Origin: Comamonadaceae bacterium | GTDB lineage: Bacteria; Pseudomonadota; Gammaproteobacteria; Burkholderiales; Burkholderiaceae_C | Assembly: GCA_027488215.1 (NCBI GenBank) | Contig: JAIYCB010000031.1 | Coordinates: 62,001-126,000 of the forward strand | Length of the DNA stretch: 64,000 bases | Direction: 5' to 3' | Part shown: in pieces, positions 55,160 through 62,103 of the stretch | Layout of the letters: every line of letters begins with the position of its first letter | How positions within the stretch are numbered: position 1 is the first letter of the stretch | Notes under the pieces: model-generated | What the model saw: only the letters and a program-made list of their open reading frames with translations | Told to the model about the DNA's origin: nothing | The model's database searches: none | Translations under genes and position numbers: made by a program

Positions 55160-57001
55160 ATGAGTCTTCGCCCTACCATTGATTTCTTGCTCCACAACTG
55201 GCTGAAAGTCGAAAGCCTGCAGTCCCGCCAGCGCTTTGCCGACCATTCGCGCGAAACTTTTGACGCGGTGCTCGACACCTGCGAACGCATTGCCCGAGAG
55301 AAATACGCCCCGTTCAACCGTCTGGTGGACACACAAGAGCCGCACTTTGACGGCGAAAAGGTTACGCTGCCGCAGGCCACGCACGATGCGTACAAGGCCT
55401 ATGCCGAGTCGGGCATGTTGAGTGCTGCGCAAGATTACGAGTTTGGGGGCATGCAATTACCCTACACGGTGGAGGCGGCTGCCAACGCTTTTTTTGCCAT
55501 GGCCTCTGTCAGCATTGGCTCGGGCATGCTCACCAGTGGCAACGCCAATTTGCTCATGGTGCACGGCACAGATTTACAAAAGCAAGTGTTTGCCTTGAAT
55601 GAATTCAGTGGCCGCTTTTCGGGCACCATGTGTCTGTCTGAGCCACAAGCAGGTTCATCGCTGAGTGATGTGATGACCCGCGCCACGCCCGATGGCGCTG
55701 ACTTTGAAGCAGATCCTCTGGGGGCGCGTTACCGCCTCAAAGGCAACAAGATGTGGATTTCCTCGGGCGAGCATGAGCTGTCCGAGAACATCATCCATTT
55801 GGTGCTGGCCAAGATCCCTGATGCGAATGGCCAACTGGTGCCTGGCGTCAAAGGCATTTCGTTGTTCATCGTGCCCAAAAAGCTGGTGGGCACCGATGGC
55901 CAACTGACGGGCGAGCGCAACGATGTGGCGTTGGCAGGTCTGAACCACAAGTGTGGTTGGCGCGGCACGACCAACACGTTGCTGAATTTTGGCGAGGGGA
56001 AGTACCCGGTACGCGGAGAAAAAGGCGGAGGCTTGGACGGCGCCGGAAGCGGCGCCGTGGGCTACCTGATCGGCAAGCCCGGCGAAGGCCTGCGCTGCAT
56101 GTTCCACATGATGAACGAGGCCCGCATCGGCGTGGGCATGGCCGCCACCATGCTGGGCATGGCCGGTTACTACGCCAGCCTCGACTATGCCAAGAACCGC
56201 CCCCAAGGCCGACCCAGCGGGGCAGGGGGCAAGGACGCCAGCCGCCCACAGGTGCGCATCATCGAACACGCTGACATCAAGCGCATGTTGCTCGCACAAA
56301 AGGCTTACAGCGAAGGCTCATTGGCCCTGGCTTTGTACAGTGCCCGATTGGTGGACGAGCAACATACCGGCACCGCTGAAGATGCTGACGTGGCGCGATT
56401 GCTGTTGGAAGTGCTGACGCCCATCGTCAAGAGCTTCCCCAGCGAATGGTGCCTTGAGGCCAACAGCCTGGCGATCCAGATCCACGGGGGTTATGGCTAC
56501 ACGCGCGATTTTCCGGTCGAGCAGTACTGGCGTGACAACCGCCTGAACATGATCCACGAAGGCACCCACGGCATTCAGGCCATGGACCTGCTGGGCCGCA
56601 AGGTGCTGATGGAAAGCGGGCGTGGTCTGAAATTGCTGGCCGAACGCATGCTGGCCACTGCCGACAAAGCCGAAGCCAGTTGGGGCACTGAAGCCGCAGC
56701 TTTGCGTGACGCGCTCCAGCAAATCGGCCAAGCCACCCAGCAAGCGTGGGATGGTGCCGAACCCGCCCAGGCCTTGGCCAATGCCGTGCCCTATTTGCAG
56801 GCCTTTGGACACACGGTGATTGCCTGGATTTGGCTCGATGTGGTGGCCAGCTTGGGAACCGACAATAGCCTCCCTGCTCAGGGCCGTAAAGCGGCTTGCC
56901 GCTTTTTTTACCGTTATGAATTGCCCAAGATCGGTGCCTGGCTGAGTGTGGTCAGCAGCCGCGATCCGACTTGCGCTGAACTGCCTGAGGAGGCATTTTG
57001 A
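55160..57001 (+). CDS. Acyl-CoA dehydrogenase, long (DmdC-like) form
   Basis: A 613-residue FAD enzyme oxidising acyl-CoA to 2-enoyl-CoA. Blocks include FSGTMCLSEPQAGSSLSDV, KMWISSGEHELSENIIH, MFHMMNEARIGVGMAATM and GGYGYTRDFPVEQYWRD; the catalytic Glu (near 467) is in NMIHEGTHGIQAMDLLGRK. It has the extra C-terminal helical domain and the RPQGRPSGAGG loop of the about 600-residue group that includes DmdC. Substrate unknown. GGAGAG precedes the ATG, which overlies the 5' region containing the repeat pair. Its stop overlaps the next start by 1 nt. Confidence 0.92.
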   Translation: MSLRPTIDFLLHNWLKVESLQSRQRFADHSRETFDAVLDTCERIAREKYAPFNRLVDTQEPHFDGEKVTLPQATHDAYKAYAESGMLSAAQDYEFGGMQLPYTVEAAANAFFAMASVSIGSGMLTSGNANLLMVHGTDLQKQVFALNEFSGRFSGTMCLSEPQAGSSLSDVMTRATPDGADFEADPLGARYRLKGNKMWISSGEHELSENIIHLVLAKIPDANGQLVPGVKGISLFIVPKKLVGTDGQLTGERNDVALAGLNHKCGWRGTTNTLLNFGEGKYPVRGEKGGGLDGAGSGAVGYLIGKPGEGLRCMFHMMNEARIGVGMAATMLGMAGYYASLDYAKNRPQGRPSGAGGKDASRPQVRIIEHADIKRMLLAQKAYSEGSLALALYSARLVDEQHTGTAEDADVARLLLEVLTPIVKSFPSEWCLEANSLAIQIHGGYGYTRDFPVEQYWRDNRLNMIHEGTHGIQAMDLLGRKVLMESGRGLKLLAERMLATADKAEASWGTEAAALRDALQQIGQATQQAWDGAEPAQALANAVPYLQAFGHTVIAWIWLDVVASLGTDNSLPAQGRKAACRFFYRYELPKIGAWLSVVSSRDPTCAELPEEAF

Positions 57002-57306
57002 TGATCCGTCACATCGTGATGTGGAGCCTGCACGATCGAGCCGAAGGAGCAGACAAGGCCAGTAATCTGGAAAAAGCCAAAGCCTTGCTTTTGTCGTGCG
57101 CCCAAGTGGTACCCGGCATCCGCACCTTTGAAGTCGCCACCGCCACGGCCGGCATGGACTGCACCCATGATTTGGTGCTGCACATGCTGTTGGATGACGC
57201 GCAGGTGCTAGCGGCCTACCAGAATCACCCGCAACATGTGGCCATCAAACCCTTCATGAAGGCGGTCGTCAAAGAGCGTCGCTGCATGGATTTCAACATC
57301 GAGTAA
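57001..57306 (+). CDS. Dabb-family (stress-responsive A/B barrel) protein
   Basis: A 101-residue ferredoxin-like-fold protein, MIRHIVMWSLHDRAEGAD, with the Dabb features GIRTFEVATATA and AYQNHPQHVAIKPFM. Members dimerise into a barrel; some are cyclases or hydrolases, most are uncharacterised. GAGGAGG lies upstream, and the ATG overlaps the dehydrogenase stop (TGATG). It lies 13 bp before the SDR gene. Confidence 0.88.
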   Translation: MIRHIVMWSLHDRAEGADKASNLEKAKALLLSCAQVVPGIRTFEVATATAGMDCTHDLVLHMLLDDAQVLAAYQNHPQHVAIKPFMKAVVKERRCMDFNIE

Positions 57307-57319
57307 AAGGAGCCCCTAC

Positions 57320-58111
57320 ATGGCACGCACCATCCAACAACTTTTTGACTTGACTGGCCAGGTTGCCCTGGTCACGGGCGGCTCGCGTGGCCTGGGCCTT
57401 CAAATGGCCCATGCTTTGGGCGAAGCAGGTGCCAAGATCATGCTCAGCTCGCGTAAAGCCGCTGACCTCGAAGAGGCCGCAGCTGACTTGCAGGCAGCAG
57501 GCATTGACGCTCGCTGGATTGCTGCTGACTGTGCCAAAGAAGAAGAGATCCGCCGCTTGGCCTCTGAAACCATGGAGCGCATGGGCTCCATCGATATTTT
57601 GGTCAATAACGCAGGTGCTACCTGGGGCGCACCTGCCGAAGAACACCCCGTGGCCGCGTGGGACAAGGTCATGAACCTGAATGTGCGCGGCTATTTTCTC
57701 TTGTCTCAGGAAGTGGCCAAGCAAAGCTTCATCCCGCGTGGCAAGGGCCGAATTTTGAATGTGGCGTCCATCGCTGGACTGGCAGGCAATCCCTCCGAGA
57801 TGAAGACCATCGCTTACAACACCTCCAAGGGTGCGGTCATCAACTTCACCCGCGCATTGGCAGGCGAATGGGGTGAGCACGGCATCACCGTCAATGCGAT
57901 TTGCCCAGGTTTCTTTCCCAGCAAAATGAGCCAAGGGCTGCTGGACACCATCGGGGCCGACAAGATGGCGCAAGCAGCACCGCTGCGCCGCTTGGGCGAT
58001 GACGAAGACCTCAAGGGTCTGGCGGTATTGTTCGCTTCTGACGCAGGCAAGCACATCACTGGCCAATGGCTGGCGGTGGATGGTGGCGTCAGCGCCATCA
58101 TTGGCGGTTGA
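57320..58111 (+). CDS. SDR-family oxidoreductase
   Basis: A 263-residue classical short-chain dehydrogenase. The cofactor site is VTGGSRGLGLQMA, then VNNAGATWGAP; the catalytic set is Ser in VASIAGLAG, Tyr and Lys in AYNTSKGAV; the C-terminus has GQWLAVDGGVSAIIGG. It probably interconverts a 3-hydroxyacyl-CoA and 3-ketoacyl-CoA, or an alcohol related to the imported acid. AAGGAGCC precedes the ATG. Confidence 0.92.
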   Translation: MARTIQQLFDLTGQVALVTGGSRGLGLQMAHALGEAGAKIMLSSRKAADLEEAAADLQAAGIDARWIAADCAKEEEIRRLASETMERMGSIDILVNNAGATWGAPAEEHPVAAWDKVMNLNVRGYFLLSQEVAKQSFIPRGKGRILNVASIAGLAGNPSEMKTIAYNTSKGAVINFTRALAGEWGEHGITVNAICPGFFPSKMSQGLLDTIGADKMAQAAPLRRLGDDEDLKGLAVLFASDAGKHITGQWLAVDGGVSAIIGG

Positions 58112-58131
58112 GTGCGCGCTTGAGCCTTGAC

Positions 58132-58554
58132 ATGAGCATCCCCTTTGGCGCCCATATTCCCTTTGTCCACCACTTGGGCTTCACACTGGAGAAGTTCGAA
58201 GGTGGTGAATCCGAGTTGCATTTCGCGCCTCGCCCGGAACATCTCAACTCGTTTGACGTCACGCACGGCGGCGCTGTGATGACTTTTCTCGACGTGATCA
58301 TGGCCACAGCAGCCCGCAGCATGGACCCGCAGATGGGCGTGGTCACGATTGAAATGAAGACCACTTTCATGCGACCAGCCAAAGTTCCTGCGGGTCAAAA
58401 ACTCGTAGGCAAAGGTCATCTGGAGCATCGCACGCGCAGCATGGCCTTCACCGAGGGCCGCATCTATGACACAGAAGGTCAGCTCTGCGCCACGGCTACG
58501 GGTACCTTCAAATACGTGGCACGGCGAGAAACCCAAAGCCCCTCCACCGATTGA
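58132..58554 (+). CDS. PaaI-like hotdog thioesterase
   Basis: A 140-residue hotdog-fold protein with the PaaI/YbgC-type block FDVTHGGAVMTFLDVIMATA (Asp and Gly-Gly at the active site) and TIEMKTTFMRPA. It should hydrolyse an acyl-CoA to free CoA when intermediates build up. I chose the ATG at 58132 (MSIPFGAHIPFVHHLG), 20 bp after the SDR stop; an earlier in-frame start would overlap the SDR gene without homology. Confidence 0.87.
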   Translation: MSIPFGAHIPFVHHLGFTLEKFEGGESELHFAPRPEHLNSFDVTHGGAVMTFLDVIMATAARSMDPQMGVVTIEMKTTFMRPAKVPAGQKLVGKGHLEHRTRSMAFTEGRIYDTEGQLCATATGTFKYVARRETQSPSTD

Positions 58555-58596
58555 CCCTTTTCAATTCGTTTTCAACACACATCCGGAGACATTCAC

Positions 58597-59613
58597 ATGA
58601 CCATCAACCACCAAATCGTGCTCGACAACCGCCCCCAAGGCGAAGCCACAGTGGCCAACTTCAAACTGGTTGAATCCACCATTCCAGCTTTGCAAGAAGG
58701 GCAGGTGCTGGTGCACCACCACTTCATGAGCCTGGACCCCTACATGCGCGGCCGCATGAACGAGAGCAAAAGCTACGCCGTGCCCCAACCTCTGGGTCAA
58801 GTCATGATTGGCGGAACTGTGGGCGAAGTGGTGGACAGCCAGCACCCCAAGTTCAAGGCAGGTGACCAGGTTGTCGGCATGGGCGGCTGGCAAGAGTACA
58901 GCGTGGTCGATGCCACCGTCATCGGCGCTCTGCGCAAAGTCGACACCACCCATGTGCCGCTGTCGCACTATCTGGGCGCAGTGGGCATGCCCGGGGTTAC
59001 CGCTTGGTACGGCCTGGTCAAGATCATCAACCCCAAAGCAGGCGAAACGGTGACTGTGAGCGCGGCCAGCGGCGCCGTGGGCAGCGCGTATGGCGCATTG
59101 GCCAAGGCCCGTGGCTGCCGCGTTGTGGGCATTGCCGGTGGCAAAGACAAGTGCGACTACGTGGTCAAGGAGCTGGGCTTTGACGCCTGCATCGACTACA
59201 AAGAGCACAAGGACTACCTGAGCCTGTCCAAGGCCCTGCGCGAAGCCTGTCCCAATGGCATCGATGGCCATTTTGAAAACGTGGGCGGCATGGTGCTGGA
59301 TGCGGTGATGCTGCGCACCAACGCTTTTGCCCGCATTGCAGTGTGCGGCATGATCGCCGGCTACGACGGTGCGCCCCTGCCCATGGCCAACCCGGCGCTC
59401 ATATTGGTGAACCGCATGAAAGTCGAAGGCTTCATCGTCAGCGAGCACATGGAAGTCTGGCCCGAGGCCCTGCAGGAGCTCGGTATGCTGGTTGGCACCG
59501 GCAAGCTGCGGCCCCGCGAAACCGTGGCCCAGGGCCTGGCGGCTGCGCCTGAGGCTTTCCTCGGTCTGCTCAAAGGCAAGAATTTCGGTAAGCAGCTGGT
59601 CAAACTGATCTGA
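58597..59613 (+). CDS. NADP-dependent oxidoreductase, CurA / MDR type
   Basis: A 338-residue zinc-independent medium-chain reductase. The N-terminus MTINHQIVLDNRPQGEA, SLDPYMRGRM, the NADP loop SAASGAVGSAYGALAKARG and FENVGGMVLDAVM are typical of CurA/leukotriene B4 dehydrogenase proteins, which reduce the double bond of enones. Here it may reduce an unsaturated intermediate of the degraded acid. CCGGAGAC precedes the ATG. The GST gene starts 7 bp after its stop. Confidence 0.92.
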   Translation: MTINHQIVLDNRPQGEATVANFKLVESTIPALQEGQVLVHHHFMSLDPYMRGRMNESKSYAVPQPLGQVMIGGTVGEVVDSQHPKFKAGDQVVGMGGWQEYSVVDATVIGALRKVDTTHVPLSHYLGAVGMPGVTAWYGLVKIINPKAGETVTVSAASGAVGSAYGALAKARGCRVVGIAGGKDKCDYVVKELGFDACIDYKEHKDYLSLSKALREACPNGIDGHFENVGGMVLDAVMLRTNAFARIAVCGMIAGYDGAPLPMANPALILVNRMKVEGFIVSEHMEVWPEALQELGMLVGTGKLRPRETVAQGLAAAPEAFLGLLKGKNFGKQLVKLI

Positions 59614-59620
59614 GATCCAC

Positions 59621-60556
59621 ATGTCTGAGCTGATCCTGCACCACTACCCGAACTCGCCCTTTGCTGAAAAGGTCAGGTTGATCCTGGGCTACAAGCAACT
59701 GGCTTGGAAAAGTGTGTTCATTCCGATGATCATGCCCAAACCCGAACTCACTGCGCTCACGGGCGGTTACCGCAAAACGCCGGTGCTGCAGATCGGCGCG
59801 GACATTTACTGTGACACCGCACTCATCTGCGATGTGCTGGAGGACCTGGCGCCCACCCCCACGATCTACCCCAATGCCGTCCAAGGCGCAGCCCGTATCG
59901 TGGCCCAGTGGGCCGACAGCGCCTTGTTTACCGTCGCCATGGCCTACAACTTCCAGCCTGCGGGAGTTGCGCAAGTTTTTGCGGATGTGCCCGCTGAAGG
60001 CGTTCAGGCCTTTGTAGCCGACCGCACCGCCATGCGAGGTGGTGCCGCCCGCATGTCACCGACTGACGCCACCGGCACTTACAAGAGCTACCTGCAGCGC
60101 ATCAACAACATGTTGCACGGGCAAGACTTTTTGTTCGGTGCCCAGCCCTGCGTGGCCGATTTTGCGGCTTACCACCCATTGTGGTTTACACAAGAACGCA
60201 CGCCTGCTTTGGCGGGCATTCTGGATGCAACGCCTGAAGTCAAAAGCTGGATGGCCCGCATGAAGTCCATTGGCCACGGCACGCCAGACTCATGCAGCGG
60301 TGAAGCAGCCTTGCAAGTAGCCCGTGACGCCACGCCAACTGCACTGCAGGGGACGGTGTTTCAGGACGAGCACGGCATCGCATTGGGTAGCAAGGTGGTG
60401 ATCGCGGCCGATAACTTTGGTCTTGAACCAACCGAGGGCGAGTTGATCGCTGCCACCCCCACCCGTTACACCTTGCGCCGCACAGGTGACCGTTCCGGCA
60501 CAGTGCATGTCCATTTCCCACGCTTGGGCTTCACATTGAAAAAGGTTTCCCCATGA
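59621..60556 (+). CDS. Glutathione S-transferase family protein with C-terminal extension
   Basis: A 311-residue protein. Residues 1-80 are a GST N-terminal (thioredoxin-like) domain (LHHYPNSPFAEKVRLIL, GYRKTPVLQIGADIYCDTA), about 85-215 a GST C-terminal helical domain. A further 85 residues follow (GTVFQDEHGIALGSKVVIAA, ELIAATPTRYTLRRT) that look beta-rich and are not part of normal GSTs of about 210 residues. The Ser in NSPFAEK fits the activating residue of several classes. It overlaps the SDR gene by 4 nt. Role in the catabolic unit unknown. Confidence 0.87.
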   Translation: MSELILHHYPNSPFAEKVRLILGYKQLAWKSVFIPMIMPKPELTALTGGYRKTPVLQIGADIYCDTALICDVLEDLAPTPTIYPNAVQGAARIVAQWADSALFTVAMAYNFQPAGVAQVFADVPAEGVQAFVADRTAMRGGAARMSPTDATGTYKSYLQRINNMLHGQDFLFGAQPCVADFAAYHPLWFTQERTPALAGILDATPEVKSWMARMKSIGHGTPDSCSGEAALQVARDATPTALQGTVFQDEHGIALGSKVVIAADNFGLEPTEGELIAATPTRYTLRRTGDRSGTVHVHFPRLGFTLKKVSP

Positions 60557-61458
60557 TCGAGAACTTCAAAGGCAAAACTGCGGTGCTGACCGGTGCCGGA
60601 TCCGGCTTTGGTTTGGAATGCGCCCGCATCGGAGCCAAATTGGGCATGAACCTGGTGTTGGTCGATGTACAGCAAGACGCCTTGGACAAAGCCGAAGCCG
60701 AAATGAAAGCCCAAGGCGCACAAGTGCTTGCCCGTCAAGTTGACGTTTCAAGCGCACAGGCCATGGAGCAATTGGCCGCCGACGTGAAAGCCCGTTTTGG
60801 CGCACCGCACTTTGTATTCAACAACGCGGGTGTGGGGGCAGGGGGCTTGATTTGGGAAAATTCGGTGGCCGACTGGGAGTGGGTGCTGGGCGTCAACCTT
60901 TGGGGGGTGGTGCACGGTGTGCGGCTGTTCACTCCCATGATGCTCGAAGCCGCCAAGGCCGATCCGACTTATCAGGGCCACATCGTGAACACGGCCAGCA
61001 TGGCTGGCTTGCTGACGCCGCCCAATATGGGCATCTACAACGTGAGCAAACACGCTGTGGTGTCAATGACCGAGACCTTGTACCAAGACTTGAAATTGGT
61101 GAGCGATCAGGTCAGCGCCAGTGTGTTGTGCCCTTACTTTGTGCCCACCGGTATCAGCCAGAGTCACCGAAACCGTCCAGCGGAACTGCCCGCCGAGAAA
61201 CCCACCCCCAGCCAGTTGATCGGCCAAGCGCAAAGTGACAAAGCTGTCGGCAGTGGCAAGGTGTCAGCAGCGGATGTGGCTCAAAAAGTGTTTGATGCGG
61301 TGGCCAGCGGACAGTTTTACATTTATAGCCATCCGCAGGCACTGGGCAATGTGCAAAGCCGGATGGAGGCCATTGTTCAGGGAATCAATCCGCCAGACCC
61401 GTTTGCAGCGCGGCCTGATGTGGGTGAAAATTTGCGAAAAGCCTTGCGCTCAATTTGA
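60553..61458 (+). CDS. SDR-family oxidoreductase
   Basis: A 301-residue short-chain dehydrogenase with VLTGAGSGFGLECARIG, FNNAGVGAGGLIWE, the catalytic Ser in NTASMAGLLTP and Tyr/Lys in IYNVSKHAVVS. It has a C-terminal extension beyond 250 residues (YIYSHPQALGNVQSRMEA), seen in SDRs acting on larger hydroxyacyl or alcohol substrates. It is the last gene of the catabolic series. No terminator is evident before the convergent lipoprotein gene. Confidence 0.9.
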   Translation: MIENFKGKTAVLTGAGSGFGLECARIGAKLGMNLVLVDVQQDALDKAEAEMKAQGAQVLARQVDVSSAQAMEQLAADVKARFGAPHFVFNNAGVGAGGLIWENSVADWEWVLGVNLWGVVHGVRLFTPMMLEAAKADPTYQGHIVNTASMAGLLTPPNMGIYNVSKHAVVSMTETLYQDLKLVSDQVSASVLCPYFVPTGISQSHRNRPAELPAEKPTPSQLIGQAQSDKAVGSGKVSAADVAQKVFDAVASGQFYIYSHPQALGNVQSRMEAIVQGINPPDPFAARPDVGENLRKALRSI

Positions 61459-61493
61459 GCGAGGTGATGCCCAGCGCCATCTGCGCTCTGGGC

Positions 61494-61853
61494 TTATTTG
61501 TGGAAATGGCCTTCAAAACAGTGGCGAACTTCGTGGCCCAAAGCCACATGAGAGGTTTGTTTGCCTGTGATGATCACGCACTCCCTAGTGGCCACCTGCC
61601 AGACCGCGCAGGCCACTGGAAGGGTGATGTAGGCTTGTTCGCGGCCCATGCCGATGGATTTGGCACAGAACTGAGCCACATCTTCACGAACTTCCCAGCG
61701 CAGATTCACCGTGTTCATGATCCGCTTGTCCGCGGTCTTGGGCGTGAAATTGTCAAATTCTGATGACGGGATCATCCCGCCCCCCATTGTTTGGCAACCC
61801 CCCAAGATCAACAGGGATGCAGCGACTGAAGCCAGTCTTAACCAGCGCTTCAT
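61494..61853 (-). CDS. Small putative lipoprotein with HEVRH motif
   Basis: A 119-residue protein with a lipoprotein signal peptide (MKRWLRLASVAASLLILGGC, lipobox LGGC) and a C-terminal ALGHEVRHCFEGHFHK. HEVRH fits the HExxH zinc-metalloprotease pattern, and three Cys besides the lipid Cys (FCAKSIG, ACAVW, ECVIIT, RHCFEG) may form disulfides. I do not recognise the family. The ATG at 61853 gives the best signal peptide; earlier in-frame Met codons at up to 13 residues upstream are possible. Its promoter lies in the AT-rich gap before tex. Function unknown; a cell-wall or outer-membrane peptidase is one possibility. Confidence 0.75.
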   Translation of the reverse strand: MKRWLRLASVAASLLILGGCQTMGGGMIPSSEFDNFTPKTADKRIMNTVNLRWEVREDVAQFCAKSIGMGREQAYITLPVACAVWQVATRECVIITGKQTSHVALGHEVRHCFEGHFHK

Positions 61854-61901
61854 CGTCACCCATTGTTTTGTAAACATCAAATTCATCATCAACTCCCTTT
61901 G

Positions 61902-62002
61902 TTGACTATTTTGTCAATTTGAATTCAGTTACAATTTTGATGTTTTTTAGTCAATAAAAAATATAAATAATTTTTAAATAATAAATTTTAAAAATTATTG
62001 AT
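61902..62002. promoter_or_regulatory. AT-rich divergent promoter region
   Basis: This stretch is strikingly AT-rich (for example AATAAAAAATATAAATAAT) in a GC-rich window. It includes an inverted repeat TTGAC-TATTTT-GTCAA (61902-61917) near the lipoprotein gene. It lies in the 250-bp gap between the divergent lipoprotein and tex genes and probably holds both promoters; nothing coding is seen. Confidence 0.5.
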
Positions 62003-62103
62003 CCTTGAATGTGAGAATTGTCAGATTGGCGTATCCATTCACCAAGGTCATGGACGGCTTGTGGCAAACTTGTTCGCTTTCTCCTCTGGATGCGACCTCA
62101 TAC

